From Planococcus citri (taxonomy: Eukaryota > Arthropoda > Insecta > Hemiptera > Pseudococcidae): a stretch of 64,000 nt of DNA. Shown piece by piece: positions 1-14,040 of this stretch (position 1 is its first letter; each line of letters begins with the position of its first letter). The notes below the pieces were generated by a model. The model did not search any database and was not told the DNA's origin. It saw only the letters and a program-made list of their open reading frames with translations. The DNA lies in assembly GCF_950023065.1 (NCBI RefSeq), contig NC_088681.1:10354001-10418000 (forward strand). Direction: 5' to 3'. Made by a program: the position numbers and the translations under genes.

Positions 1-994
1 CTTCTTCGTATTTACATTACATCAATTCAACTTGGAGTGAGATAAACAAGATAGACGATCCAACCCCTAGACCAAGAACCTATAGGTAGTACTTGAGTGA
101 AATAATCAGACGTTAATACTATTGCATATCTTCAATTAGAAAGGAAAACTTACCTTTGGAAGAAGTAATCAGTTAATTGACACGAAATGATGGAAAAAAG
201 TTGACAAAAAGTGAAAAGAATCCATCAATTTCAAATTCACTTTCGTAAAAATAGAAAATTAGAAAATCAAAATGGCGGATCTGGTAAAATTGACAACTGG
301 TTCCTAAACGTAAACAAACGCAGCAGTGGTTCCCAAAATAAGATAATCAGATAATTTTATTAATTGAAATTTTGAATAGGCCAATTTTATGACCCTTTGA
401 GCCTTGAGGTTGAGGAATGAGGATAATTTGAATAATTTTCTTAGTGCTGTGGCCTATGGCAATTGAAATTGGCAAGTGATGAAAGAAAAAGCACCAAATT
501 TGGTAAGATGAACAAGGGATTCTTCTCTGGCCACTGGCACAATTCTTTGAATTTAAAACAGAACTGTATAATCAATAATCATAATGATTCATGAATATTA
601 ATCACCATTGACCATTCTTCTCCCCCGAAGAATTAGATTTTTTCGCAATTTTAGCAAACAAAAAGCACTGAGCATTGATGGCAAACTTTTACGAAGTTAC
701 ATTGGTTTTAAAAGCACTAGTACTATTTTTTGAAAAATTAAACTAGATGGAGTAATTTATCATTATTGAAATATTGATTAATTTAATAATATTATTAAAA
801 TTTAATTTATTAAGTATCAATAAATTTTGTTTAAAATCATCTTTTAAATTTTGAATGTTTAAAAAGGGGCAATCAATCAAGTAGTTATCTATCAAAAATT
901 ACGTCACAATTACAGCATAAAGGGGGATTAATTTTTTTCAAAATATAATTAGGAGTTAATCTAGTGTGACCAATTAAAAGTTCAGTTTTGCTTT
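1..994. other. Intergenic AT-rich sequence
   Basis: Nothing recognised on either strand; AT content rises toward 780-850. Confidence 0.4.
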
Positions 995-3600
995 TTGTCG
1001 GTTTCAGTGTTCAGCTTTTTAGTTTCAGTTTTGTTTTTTTTTTTCAGTTTTAGTTTTACTCATTTCAATTTCAATCACTGGAAGCAAGACTTTTTGGCTA
1101 ATTACGTGTATAACAAAAAAATGGTAAAAAAAAATAGATTTTCAAAGAATTTTTATTTTAAAAAAAAACAAAAAAAAAGATTTTTTTGGCGTTTTTGATT
1201 TACAAAAAGTAAAACTGATTTTGCATTTTTTATTTAAAAAAAAAAAAACTTTAATCATCCAAACAAAAACAGATTGTTTGGCAAAAAAAACAGCAACACA
1301 TTCTGGAATTTTAGAATTAAAAAAAAAAAAAGGATTTTCTACTGACAAAAACCAGACTTTTCACATTTAGATTAAAAACAGAATTTTTGAGAATTTTTTT
1401 AACAAAAATGTGTATTTTTTTACCAGAAAAAGTAAGATTATTTACAATTATTATAGTTCAAAAAAATAAGTTTTTTTTGGTATGTACATAATTCAGAGTG
1501 AAAAAATTGTTTTTTGCAATTTTTACAAAAAAAAATGCGATAAGCAAAACTTTTTGGAAGTTTTTCCAAAAAAAAAAAAAGGAGATTTCGGCAATTTTGA
1601 CAAAAAATAAGACTTAGTTCTTGGAAATGTTTTTGAAAAAAACAGGTTTTTACGACAATTTTGACAGAAGATGGATCTTTTAAAAAACGTTTACAAAATA
1701 GTAGCATTTTTCGCAGTTGACAAATGAGCAATCCTAGAAATCTTTACAAAACAAGAAGTTTTTTCCACAATTTAGGTAAAAAACAAGTTTTTTTTTGCAA
1801 TTTTAATTAGAAAACTTGCATTTATGGCAATTTTGACAAAAATGAGTCTACCTTACAGGTTTTTTCAACAGGTGAAATAGTGAGATTTTTAAAATAATTT
1901 TGATATACTTACTTCTTACTTACTTAAAAAACTGGTTCTTTTGGTTCTTTTGCAATCAAAAAAAAAAAAAAAAAATTGAGAAAAAAGAAATACTTTCTGG
2001 AAATTTTAAATCACAAAATGAAGTTTTTTTTCTGTAATTCAGGCAATAAAAAAGACTTTGGCAATTGAGGTTTCTAAAAAATTTCGACAAAAATGAGTCA
2101 TTTTTTCAAAAGGTAATTTTTTTTGGCAATTCAATGCGACAACCCAGATTTTTTGCGAAAAAAAAGACTGGCGATTTTTTACATAAGATTTTTTCAAATA
2201 GGTAAGTAATTTTTATTCAAAAAAACACAGATTTTCTGCAACAAAAAAGCAAAATTTTCTGCAACAAAAAAGCAAAATTTTCTGCAAATTTAAAGCAAAA
2301 AAAAATGTTTTTTCTGGAATTTTGTCAGAAAAAACTTTTCGGCAATATTGATTGAAAAACGGAAACGAGTGTTTTTTACAATACAAAGAAGCATACAAAG
2401 AAGCAGAATGGAATGTTTCACTGTTTTTGAAAAAAAGTTGAATTTTTTATTGTATTTTTGCCACAATAACAGGATTTGAAGTAAATTTGACAAAAAGCTC
2501 ATAAGAATGGATTTGACAATATTTTTACAAAAAAGTTTAATTTTCTACAATTTTGGCAACAAACTATTAATTTTTGGCCACTTTAAATCAAAATCTTGTG
2601 TTTTGGGCAATTTCGACAGAAATGATGAGTTTTTTTTATTAATTTTTTACAAAACAAGTAAAATTTTTCAGTTTTGGCTAAAATCAGGGATGTGCCTTTA
2701 CCGTAAAGTATTATTTTTTACATAGTTTACTTTACACGTAAAGTAAAATGTAATGTAAATTGAATATGTAGAGTAAAATTAAAGTAAACTATTCTTTGTT
2801 TTTTTTCATTGGAAAATCAAAATTTGGATCAATTTCTCTTCGTTTTCGCGTTCTCCGCTTTTTTCTTTGCTTTATTTCGGTTCTAATGATGGCATGATTA
2901 CCTATTTTGTGTGATTATTGTTATTTTAACTCTAAATCGAGTGTCAGTGGGTCAAAAGCGAAATCTGGCATTCAAAACCCTAGGGTTTTGTACTTTGTTT
3001 ACATTATTTTTTACCAAATTTTCCTTTGTTTCGTCTTTTGTGCAAATTCATTTCATTTTTCATTGATTATGAACACAGAGATATTCAAAATGTGTTTTTA
3101 GGAACTCAAAACGTCAAAACAGTACAAAAACTGACCAAAAACACGAAAATTTACATAGTTTACTTTTTAGTTTACTTTACAGTAAAATAAAAATATTTTA
3201 CTTTACAATTTTACATTACATTTTACTGTAAACTATGTAAAGTATTTAGTTTACGGCCAACCCTGGCTAAAATCTATTTTTTTTGAAAATCTTGATTAAA
3301 AAAATGGATTTTTTTTACTGCTTTAACCAAAAAAAAACCAGATTTCTTTGCGACAAATTACAAGAAATTTTGAACAAAAAAGGGAGATTTCGACTTTGTT
3401 GTAAAAAAAAACAATACTTTTTTCAATTTCGATTAAGAAACAGGCTTTTATGGCGATTTTGACAAAACATACTAAGTCTATTTTACAGTTTGTTATTACA
3501 ATAAAAAGTAGAATTATTCACTGGGTACTTATGGCGAAAACTTTTTTTTTGTAGGTATTTTGATTTTAAAAAACTGTTTTTTTTTAGCTATTTTTATTGA
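995..3600. repeat. CAATTTTGACAAAAA-type degenerate minisatellite
   Basis: Tandem units of about 30-40 bp built on CAATTTTGACAAAAA and poly-A/poly-T runs, interrupted by an inserted hAT-like element. Small open frames here are artefacts. Confidence 0.75.
2685..3265. mobile_element. Non-autonomous hAT-like element (MITE), 581 bp
   Basis: Begins CAGGGATGTGCC and ends GGCCAACCCTG, imperfect terminal inverted repeats that continue as GTAAACTA/TTTACATAGTTTAC words for about 75 bp. It is flanked by a perfect 8-bp target duplication GCTAAAAT (2677-2684 and 3266-3273). CAGGG termini with an 8-bp duplication are the hAT superfamily hallmark. The interior has no transposase frame. Confidence 0.85.
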
Positions 3601-4589
3601 AAGTATTGATATTTTTCAATTCCAGCGAAGTTGAATTAAATAAAAATTGAAAAATGGTGGGCCGAACCACCTCATTTCAAACTTCCTGTGTTTCTACTAT
3701 AGGATTTGACGAATGTCCCCCGCGCTTAATCACAAGAAGATGAATAACTGGTAAAATATTTTTTCAATTTTTTTTTCAACGTCTCCTTCGCAGATCGCAG
3801 AGGAAAATTCCAAAAAATACGTCTCCGTAGTCTGTTGGAATTTCGAAGCATTACTTTGGGAAAAATCTTGGAAAACACGTAGTGCTACTTTTGGGTTTTT
3901 GTCTTTTGCTACGCCCAATGTTCGTGCTCTGAATTATTTATCATTCGGATTTGGACCATCATCTTCGTCTGCGTAACTATATTATACAGGTTTTTCTCGA
4001 CAGCTTTCGTCTCTCTATACATATAATTTGTAGTTTGGAATTTTTTTCTCAGCGCGTACCTACTACGAGTAATTACCTCTCATTTAAGGTAAATAATTCA
4101 CGGCCAAACTAGTGCGAATAATTGGCGAGCTTGTATCTACGAGGGTGAGTTAGGGGGGAAGGGTGTTGCATAATCCCCCGTATGACGATAACTGCACACG
4201 AATGTCTTTAAAATCCACCAAAGAAAAAAAAACAGGAAATGGGAAAAACTTCGGCAGTTCCAATAGTTTATTGAAAACAGAGAGGAAAATAAAAAATTAA
4301 TTAATAGATATTTTTTAGTTCTATAGGTAGTGCTATTGTGGAATGACGTCAAGACTTAAGAGTAACGTAGCAAATTGAGCAGTGATCTCAGACTCCGATG
4401 ATGACATCGACGTTTTTCCATTTTACACCTGTGGCTATCAATTCGGCCAAAATTTCCATTTAGAATATTTTTTGAAAAAAATTCAAGTAAATTGGAATTA
4501 TTTTTTTAAAAATTACATACCCTTCGAAAAATAATTTTGAACTGCTCGGTATCTCCTTAGATCTTATTTACAAAAAAATGATCACTGGT
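3600..4589. other. Intergenic with one unexplained open segment
   Basis: Non-repetitive. After a good acceptor (CCTTCGCAG at 3785-3793) there are 60 plus-strand codons without a stop (3794-3976). No homology recognised and no start codon or partner exon found. Confidence 0.25.
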
Positions 4590-7010
4590 TGAGTAGGAGG
4601 AGTCGAATCCAAAAAATAAGTAGATTAAGATACCTACATTTTTCCAACTTTTTTCATTTTTTGACATGAGGGTGGGGTGAAGTGGCACTTGAGAGGTTGA
4701 ATCCAAAAAATTAGTGCACATTCCAATTCAATACTATCGGAAATCGAACAAAAGATGGGTCACACATTATCTTCTTCTTTATTCTAAACATTTGGAACAT
4801 GTTCAAAGCACCGGTGAGGGGTGGAGGGGAGTTCAAGAGGGTAGAATTGAAAAAATGCACAAATTTTCGAATTCAGGGTCATCAAAAACTTCACTCTCAA
4901 CTAGTTTTTGGGTTTTGATCAAAAAGTTGGCATCATTTTTTTAAAATTAGCAGTTAGCACTTTCAATGGGACACGGGAGCAAGTTCTGACCCATTGGAAA
5001 GAGACATTCGGAGTTGAGGAAGTGGTAAAATCAAAAAATAAGGTCAGATTCGTGTTCAGCACCATCAAAAACATGCCATTCGATGTACAACGTAAGATTC
5101 GTCGATATTTTTTTCAGATTTTGACCTAAATGGGAGGGGTACGAGGGGTGGAGGGGGTCGGATCGAAAAAATGACGTCAAATTCGTATTCAGCACCTTCA
5201 AAAACCTAGAATTCGATATGTCACATGACTAAAAATTTTTTTTCAAGATTTTGCCCATGTATAAGGGGAAAGTGGGGTAACGCCCCCACTAAAATTAAAA
5301 TTACCCCATTTTTCTCAAAAAAGGGGGGAAATTTCAAAAAAATCGTCCACGTTGTGCGACATATCAAATACTATGTTTTTGAAGGCGCTGAACCCGAATA
5401 TGAGTTTATTTTTTCGATTCGACTTTTTCCACCCCTTTCCAAGACCCCTTACAAACCCCCCCCCCTCTACCAAAATCTGAAAAAATGGACATATCTTGTG
5501 TGACATATCGAATGACATGTTTTCGAAGGTGCTGAGCACGAATCTGACATTATTTTTTCGATCTGACTTTTTCTACTCCTTCTTAGCACCCATTACCCCC
5601 CCCCCCCATCGAGACCAAAATCTGAAAAATATGGACATATCTTGTGTGACATATCGAATGACATGTTTTTGGAGGTGGTGAGCACGAATCTGAGCTTATT
5701 TTCTCGATTTGACTTTTTCCACCCCTTCCAAGCACCCCTTACACCCCTCCAATCAAATCCAAAGTCTAAAAAAAATGGACAAATCTTGTGTGACACATCG
5801 AATGACATCTTGTTAAAGGAGCTGAGCATAAATCTGACATTATTTTTTCGATTCGACTTTTCCCACCCTTTCTCAGCACCCCTTACCCCCCACCCCATTA
5901 AGACCCAAATCTGGATAAATCTTGTGTTACACATCGAAGTACATGTTTTCGAAGATGATGAGTACGAATCTGGCCTTATTTTTTTGATTCGACTTTTCCC
6001 ACCCCTTTCCAGCACCCCTTATCCCCCCTTAAGACTCAAATCTGAATAAATCTTGTGCGACAATGCGACACATCGAATGACATATTTTCGAAGGTGCTGA
6101 GTACGAATCTGACCTTATTTTTTCGATTCGACTTTTTCCACCCCTTCCCCGCGCCCCTTATTCCTACCACCAAGACCAAAATCTGAAAAATATGGACAAA
6201 TCCTGAGTGATACTTTAAATGACATGTTTTTGAAGGTGCTGAGCACGAATTTGAGCTTATTTTCTCGATTCGACTTTTTCCACCCCTTCCCAGCACCCCT
6301 TACCCCTCCCATCAAATCCAAAATCAAAAAAATGAACAAAATATCTTGCGTGACACATAGAATGACATATGTATGTATTTTTAAAGGTGCTGAGCATGAA
6401 TGTGACATTATTTTTTCGATTCAACTTTTCCCACCCCTTCCCAGCACCCCTTACTCCCCCACCCTTAAGACCCAAATCTGGATAAATCTTGTGTGACACA
6501 TCGAATGACATGCTTTCGAAGGTGCTGAGTACAAATCTGACCTTATTTTTTCGATTCGACTTTTTCCACCCCTTCCCCGCGCCCCTTATTCCCACCACCA
6601 AGACCAAAATATGAAAAATATGAACAAATCTCGAGTGACACATCGAATGACATGTTTTTGAAAGTGCTGAGCACGAATCTGACTTTATTTCGTCGATCCG
6701 ACTCCTCCCCTTCCCCACTCAAAATATCCAGTACCCCTTCATTTAACGTCAAAATCTGAAAAAAGTTGACAAATCTTGTGCAATGAGTCGAATAATATAT
6801 TTTTGAAGGTTTTGAATACAAATTTGACCTCATTTTTTCAAATCCACTCTTCTACAACCTCAGCACCCCCTCCCCTGAAAGTCAAAATTTGAAAAATGTG
6901 AACTTATATAGTGTGACTTATCGAATGTCATGTTTTCGAAAGCACTGAGCACGAATTTGACATTATTTTTTCGATCTGACCCATCCCACACTTCCTAGAT
7001 CTTTCAGTGC
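4590..7010. repeat. ~140-bp satellite array with orientation switch
   Basis: Units carry GGTGCTGAGCACGAATCTGA, TTTTTTCGATTCGACTTTTT, a C-rich CCACCCCTTCCCAGCACCCC block and GTGTGACACATCGAATGACA. Steps between GAGCACGAAT markers from 5534 to 6661 are about 134-153 bp. The first copies (near 5047 and 5183) are in the opposite orientation to the rest, with a junction at about 5230-5350. Confidence 0.88.
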
Positions 7011-7239
7011 TCCCAAAGTTGGAATTCGAGCTAAACTGAAATACCCTGGCATCGAAACCTTGATCAAATAAACCTGAAATGGATCATTTCTTTGGATCAT
7101 TTGCAACGAGATTATTATTCCAAATTACTCATAGGTATATTCTAGTCCAATTTTTTTCAAGGTAAGAAGGGAGGAGGGAGGAAAAGGAGTATTCACATCC
7201 CTTCTCACGATCCAAACACCCTTCAAAACACACGAAACG

Positions 7240-9080
7240 AATTTCTAATAACAAAATTTATTGTTATACAAATATTTGATATATATTTACAATACTTTGC
7301 AATAAAACTCAATAAAATATACCAATACGACAGCAAAATGGTACAACAGATTACAGGAAGACACACATTTTAAACGCAAAAACAAGGATAAAAAATATTT
7401 TCACACGCAAACAGGCATCAGGCGAAAAAAAAAATAAACAATTATTAATACTTAAAAGAAAAAAGAAAAAAAAAATCGCATTCGATAGAAACTTGGTAAA
7501 ATAGTATATTATAGTAATAACGATAAAAACACACACATAGTACAATATGTCAACGAACTGAGGATAAACTTTGATAGCAGTCGCGTAAATTGAAATATAA
7601 CGATAGAAAAAAAAAAAACATAAAAAAATTATTATCATACAACGCGTTTATTATAATAAGCCTACCATAAACATATAGATACAAATATAACAAATACGAA
7701 AACAAAAAAAAGAAGAAAAACACGTTCAAGCGACGTATAGTATTAAAATAAACCCCCCTCCCTCTCCCTCCCCCGCCCAAAAAAAGGAAGAAAAATTCGT
7801 ACGCACCAAACTTTGAATTTTTTCAAATAAATAATTACGTATTTTTAAACGAATAAAATTGTGCGAAAAAAAAACAACATCAGCTGGTTAACTCGATAAT
7901 TCGGATTTTTAATCAACGAGGAAAAAATAATAATTATGTACTTTTTACAACGAAAAACGAAAGAAAAAAAAATAATATAGGTAACGTTCGAGATTTTTTT
8001 TCTCAATCCTGCCACCGTTATAGTCAAACTTGGGATAGTCTCTGGCCCCCCTCCTGTCCATATTTCGATTGATAATTTCCAAGTCTGTGCGAGCACATTG
8101 CTGAATTACGTATACGTTACGAGAGTCTGTCGACCTGTGGATTACTCAACCTTGGTAAACTGGAATAAGCTTCATTGGCCATGACGTTGTTAGTCATCAT
8201 CGTTCGTTCATGACAAAGCTGGGGAAAAAATTTCAGGACCAAGATTTCATTGACAAGTTTCATTCGCGGTTTAAACCGAAGAACGCGCCTCCGCCCCCTT
8301 GGCAACAACTTTTCCATCGTTTGAATTACTACATATGTAGGTACTTTACATACGTCATACATAAATATTTTTACACAACATACTATAGCCAAGATGATAA
8401 TATGGTAATGAATATGTTAGATACTGTAGTACTATCGTTGTAATTTTCGTTGTACCGAGTAGTTTTATTCACTGACAAGTCTGCGATGCACGATGTGATT
8501 CTTTGCGGTGTATGGTATGGTATGGTTATATGGTAATAGTGTGGTCAAAAAACAAGTGTACTTATATAGCGATCGTTGTCGAGTATTCGTTCAGTTCTCT
8601 TTTCAAACACACACAAGGGAAAAAAATATAAAAACAAAAACAAACAATAATAAAACGAAAATAATGGTACTGTATACAAAACTTATCACTTAAACTTGAT
8701 AATTGACTGTTTTCGTTGAAAATTAAAACAAAATGAAACGAAAGGAAATGAAAAAGGAAAATAAAAACCGTACATCGATCGAAAATTTTTAAAATAAAAT
8801 TATTATTCTATAGGTACACTTAGAAGTTATCGTACAAAATAATACAAGTATAATAGGTAGTTTCAGTTAAAATCGAACGAAAAACAAAAAATATAGGTAG
8901 GTATAGGAAGTATAAAAGGTACGGATTGTGAGGTTTTGGGCTCAGTGAGTACAAAAGAAGGGGGGCCTGGAAGATGAAAAGTGATTGGAGAATCGGTTGA
9001 TGAGATGAAATGATCGATATTGAAGAAAATAGAAATTTATTTATTACAAATTCTAAGTATTCAATTTTTTTTTTCAAAAT
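7240..9080. other. Non-repetitive block, possible 3'-terminal exon region on the minus strand
   Basis: Sharply different from the satellite on its left: no tandem repeats, frequent CpG. On the minus strand an acceptor TTTTTTCCCCAG at 8219 precedes 33 open codons (8218-8117) and a long AT-rich tail ending with AATAAA (7257-7262). This looks like a last exon plus 3'UTR, but no homology is recognised. A plus-strand open frame (8210-8443) overlaps it. Confidence 0.3.
8117..8218 (-). CDS. Candidate terminal coding exon, unknown gene or Myo9 alternative end
   Basis: 33 codons after a strong acceptor: LCHERTMMTNNVMANEAYSS, then LPRLSNPQVDRLS and TAA. Begins in phase 0. Myo9 exon 31 ends in phase 1 and would hit a stop here at once; only a phase 0 donor could use it. 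See findings for a possible link to exon 32. Confidence 0.22.
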   Translation of the reverse strand, partial: LCHERTMMTNNVMANEAYSSLPRLSNPQVDRLS

Positions 9081-9799
9081 TTTTCTACAACTGCAGAATT
9101 TTAATTTTTTTTGACAAAAATTTCATAAATAATTAATCGAAAGTTGAGTTATTTATTCAAATTGAAAAACACATACTTTGATCAAATCAGTTTCTAAAAA
9201 ATGAAAAAAAGAACAAGTTTTGAGAACAATTCTGTTTCGAAATTCAAAATGAATCCTGAGGGTGGAGGGGAGTGGTCCAAAATTTCAAAATTATCGAGCT
9301 AGATGCCAAAATTAGTATTTCTAAGCCCTCGAGTATACTTTCGAAGTCATTTTATTCGAAAAATAAAATGAGGTTCTATAAAAGTGGGCTTCAAAATAGA
9401 CCAATTTGTTTTTACTCGTCGACTCTCTGGATGAATATTTTCCCACCAAACTTTAGAGCTTGAAAGAATTTTGATTAAAAGTCCCTCCTCTTACACTTGA
9501 CACAAGAATGGGCCAGAATAGACTCACATTTGACCATCATCGCTCTTTGGCGGTAAAAGGACATTAAACATAGAAAATTCTGCAATTTTCGTTTTTAATC
9601 GATTTTTTTGAGAGTAAAAATGGGCAAAATTTGGAGATAAAAAGGTCTCAAAACATCCCACGACTTCAATCACACGATCTTGATTTTTTTTTTTCTTAAA
9701 TTACCACACAGACTCAGCCAAGCCATTTCGAAATTTACACTTTGATGGGGGTGAGGGGGAGGGGTAGGTGTTCCTAATTTTCAATTTTCGAATTTTGGT
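9081..9799. other. Intergenic AT-rich sequence
   Basis: Possibly the degenerate left margin of the 285-bp repeat. No feature recognised. Confidence 0.3.
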
Positions 9800-12480
9800 T
9801 CACTCGGTACCCACATTTGGGTGAAATTTTCGCTCAAACAAACCCAAATTGTTATTATTGAATACGATTCCGGGCGATTTGAAATCCCAAAATTGGTGAC
9901 GACATTTTAAACAGTTCAGAGGGGGAGGAGAGAAGGAGGAAGAGAGGGCAGGAGTTGAAACTTCGAGAAAAAGGAATACTTGATCAGTGATCAATTTTTT
10001 GCAATGTTTTGAAATATTCCAGTCAAGATTTTCGGTCACTGAAAGTTCAAAACTTCAGAGCTTAAGTCAATTTTTAACAACACATCCTCGAAAAATATGA
10101 ATTTTTGTCACCTGAGCCTCACTTTTTTCAATTTTTGACCAACTGAGCCCCCCCCCCTCCAATTTATTGAAAGAAATTCGAAGATTTTAACGAATAAACG
10201 GGGTAAAAGGGCTGAAAATTTGATGAAATAATTGAAAAACTTGTAATTTTAAAATGATGAAGTACATTTCTCTTCTTTCTAATTTATTAAGACCTCTTCT
10301 CTCCCCCTCCCTCAATACACAAAAATCCTTAGTAAAAGTCAAACTTAGGAAAATTTGAGTAAATCTTCGACCATAAAATTTCAAAACATGAGGATTTTTT
10401 GACATTTACAGCTCAATTTGCTTGATTTTTGACCCTTCAAGACTGAAAAAATTCTCATTTAAAAAGAGAAATGTAAGAAATTCGAGGGAAGAAGGTGAGA
10501 AGGTTAAAAAATAGAAAAAATACCGAGTAACATTATTTGAGTAGGGTTGAAAAAAACTCAGATGAGGCCCTCCCCCTTCCCCTTACTTCATCAAAAATTC
10601 AAAATTCAAATCAATTTGTAACAATAAATGTAAAAAAAATTGGATTTTTCGCCCCCCTCGTACACTTTTTTCGAGCCATTGAGCCCAAAAAATTGACTTT
10701 CAAGCGAGAAATTTGAGCAGTAAGGAATAAAATGTGCGAAACGACTGAAAATTTGAAAAAAAAAATATATCAAGGAATAGGTACGAGATTTGTAATTTTT
10801 TGAAGTCAGTCCAAATTTCCTGATCCATGCCCCCTTCCATCAAGTATCAAAAATTCTGGTTAAAGCTAAAATTTTGAAAAATCGAGTCGATCTTTGGCAA
10901 ACAATTTCTGAAAACTTCGCCTCGTTTTTCTTGATTTTGATGCATCGAGTCTCTAAAAAATCTTGGTTTGAAAAGAGAAATTTGTGGTCGGAAGAGGTGG
11001 GGGGGGGGGTAAAAAAACTGAAAATTTGAAAAAAAAATACTGGAAGACATAATTTAAGATATTTTGCAAGCAGCCAGTCAAATTACCGCATATTTTCAGA
11101 TGAAACCCCCCCTTCCCTTCCCCCTCAATCATCGGAAATTTTGGTGCAAGTTCAAAATTTGAATATTAACGTCAATTTTTAAATGATAAACTTCCAGAAA
11201 AATGTAGAATTTTTGCCAGCCCAGCTCACCTTTCTCAATTTTTGGATACATTGAATCCAAAAACATCTAATTTCAAGAAGAAAATGTGAAGAGGTCAATT
11301 GATAAAGTGGATAGAAAAGCTAAAAATTTGGAAAAAATATCGAAGACATGCAATTTATAATTTTTAGAAGTGGTCAGCCCGAATTTTCGGTTCTTTCTCG
11401 CTGAGACCTCTTCCTCCTACCATCAAAAGACATAAATTTTGGAACTTCAAGTCAATCTTCAACCACAAATTTGTAAAAACTATAGGACTGTGGATTTTTG
11501 CCACTCCCTCACCTTTCTCTAGTTTTGACCCATTTAACTCAAAAAATTCAATTTTAAGAAAAGTTTGAAAAATTGGTAAAAAAAAACTGAAAATTTGGAA
11601 AAAATATCGAAGACACCTAATTCGTAATTTTTTGAAGTACTCGGCCCAAATTTTGGATTCTTTTTAGGTGACATCTCTTTTTATTCCCATCAATAGACAC
11701 AAATTTTGGTGAAAGCTCAAATTTTGAAACTTCAACAAGTCAATCTTCAACAAACAATTTCTACCGCTCATAATTCATTTTTAAAGAAGAAATTTGAGAG
11801 GTTCATGGAAAGAGGTGTGAATGGGGGGGGGAAGAGGTGCAAATTTCAAAAAAGTCTCAATTTCCACTTCTTCTCAAATGAGATCCCTCCAATCTCACCT
11901 TCAATCTTCAATTCTTCATAAATTCTGACAAACGATCAAAATTTAAAAATTCAAGTCATCTTCAAAAATGAACTTCTGAAAATCTGTGAATTTTTCAACA
12001 AAAAAACACCTAATTTTTCATCTGTTGGACCCCAAAAAATATCATTTGAAGGAAAAATGCGATGTGGTCACTGATAAAGTAAGTATAAAGGCTGCATTTT
12101 AGAAAAAAATATGAGAAAGTAGGTCCGATTTTTGCTACATGAGACACCCTCTCCCTCTCTACTGGTTCCACTGTCTAAAATTTTGGAATTTTAAAAATAA
12201 TTTACACTGTACCCAAATTTGATACCTTCAACATGAACTCCCTACCCTTCACAACTCAATTCAATAATTCAATTATCTCAAAATTTTGAATAACTATCAA
12301 AACCTTTTCAAAATAGCATCAATTTTCAGAAATTTCATTCTGAAAAACCAAGGCTTTTTCACCCCCTCCCCTCCCCATACTTTTCTCTCCTTGGACTTTA
12401 ATCGAAATATCTCAGTTTGAAATGAATTTTTCGATGATGAAAAAACAGGCAGGGGGGACAGAAAATGATCACGAATAATT
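9800..12480. repeat. ~285-bp degenerate tandem repeat
   Basis: Around eight units, each with a GAATTTTTG(T/C)CAxxxxxxxTCACCTTT block, CAATTTTTGACC, a TCAAAAATTTTGGTGAAAG-type segment and C-rich patches. Equivalent points near 10098, 10390, 10640, 10912, 11203 and 11488. Open frames are short and unconvincing. Confidence 0.7.
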
Positions 12481-14040
12481 TTTCATCTCTTCAATTCCAG
12501 GCCTGCTCTCCCCTTAGGTACAAAACCGGCTCAAACCAGCCGACAATCCGTCCTAAAAATTTATAGGAAGCCATTAAAAATTTTACAAAACCAACGACGA
12601 CGATCAGAACACGTCAACAGAAAAAAAAACCACGTGATATTCGCCATCATCCAGGTCAACTTTTGGTCTTCGCATTACGTCGGTAAATCGCCCAAATACA
12701 TAATAAATCAGTCTTTCGTTCGAAGAAAATGGAAGTAAACGATGGGCCCAAATTACTCTTCGAATTAGAATACTTACATAAAAAAATCATGCGTAATTTT
12801 CGGCCATTTTTAGCTATTATACGTAGGTAATTCTCTATTCTATTTGGTATAATAGTATATTAAATAGGTACACTAATATGTGGCATTTTTATACGTATAC
12901 GTATACTCACACAGCCTCAACGACAGACCCACCTCGGTATTTACAAATTCATACCCCCTACCCCCCTCAAACGTCAACAAAATTACACATCAACAAACAA
13001 CGACGAACGGTTTCACAGCACAGCCTTTTTAGAGTTTTTTTTCCATATTTTAGCGACGTAATACGATCTGACCCAAAATTCACTCCAGCACGGAGAACAT
13101 CAGCTTCAGCTATCCTAACCTCGAGTCATGAATTCAATCTCGCTTAAAACCCTCTTAAGTAGATAAAATAAATTACTTTGTTCGCGAAATAAAATGAAAA
13201 ATGAATAAATAAAACAATTACCGAAGAAAAAAAAATTGAAAAAAAGAGAGGAAACCTTTGTAAAATAATAATAATAAAAAAAAAAAAAAAGGAGAATAAA
13301 TAAATGATGACGACAATAACAAGGGATAGATACTTGGAAAACAACAACAACAACAACAAAATCATTGACGCCAAAAAAAAATTACCATTGAAAGTACACA
13401 AATAAGCTAGCGTCTTTTGACGCCATCTCCACTTACAACGTATGTATCTGTTCGTAATCGTTACAAAAAAAAAAAAAAGGAAAACACACACACACACACA
13501 CATATAGGTACATACAATCGTAAAATAAAATAGAAAAATTATATATTTATAGTAATATAACGACGAGTACGATGAATTATTGTGTTTTGACAGGTACACG
13601 GTAAATCATTTCTGTAAACAACAACATGCGCAGATTACACGGATAGTTCGCGGCAAAATCTTCTCATTGATGGTTTGTAGAAAGAGTACGAGAGAAAGAC
13701 AGAGAGAACTACTGAAGGTTTATTAAACTTTAATAATAACCCTCGCTAATGCCAAAAATTCGGGTCGATACGATTAATCATAATATATCGTAAAACTACA
13801 ACGTTTTTTTTTTTATTCGAGGAAAAAATACAGGAAAAAAAACTCGTACACGTGTATCGAGTGTTTTTGGTACATTTATAAACACAAAGTTGATATGTAA
13901 AGAAATTCACTCTCTGTAGTATATGCCAAAATATTATTTTTCGATGAAAATTGCCATTTTTCAAAATGGATATTGCAATATTTTCAAAAACTAGGTTCGC
14001 AACGAAATTCAAAGCCAAATTCAATCATTTGACATCGAGA
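12480..14040. other. Non-repetitive block with microsatellites
   Basis: Unique sequence between two arrays. Holds a CAA run (about 13341-13360), a CA run (13483-13502), and several AATAAA words on the plus strand from 13165 on. A short plus-strand frame (13054-13147) after a good acceptor is discussed among the rejected items. Confidence 0.35.

Noticed and set aside
8210..8443. Plus-strand frame with PPPPWQQLFHR
   Set aside because: Overlaps a minus-strand candidate, has no recognised domain and loses protein-like composition after about 40 codons.
13054..13147. Plus-strand open segment after TTCCATATTTTAG, ending TAA, followed by AATAAA words
   Set aside because: Only about 30 codons, no homology recognised, no partner donor upstream, and AATAAA is expected by chance in this AT-rich block.
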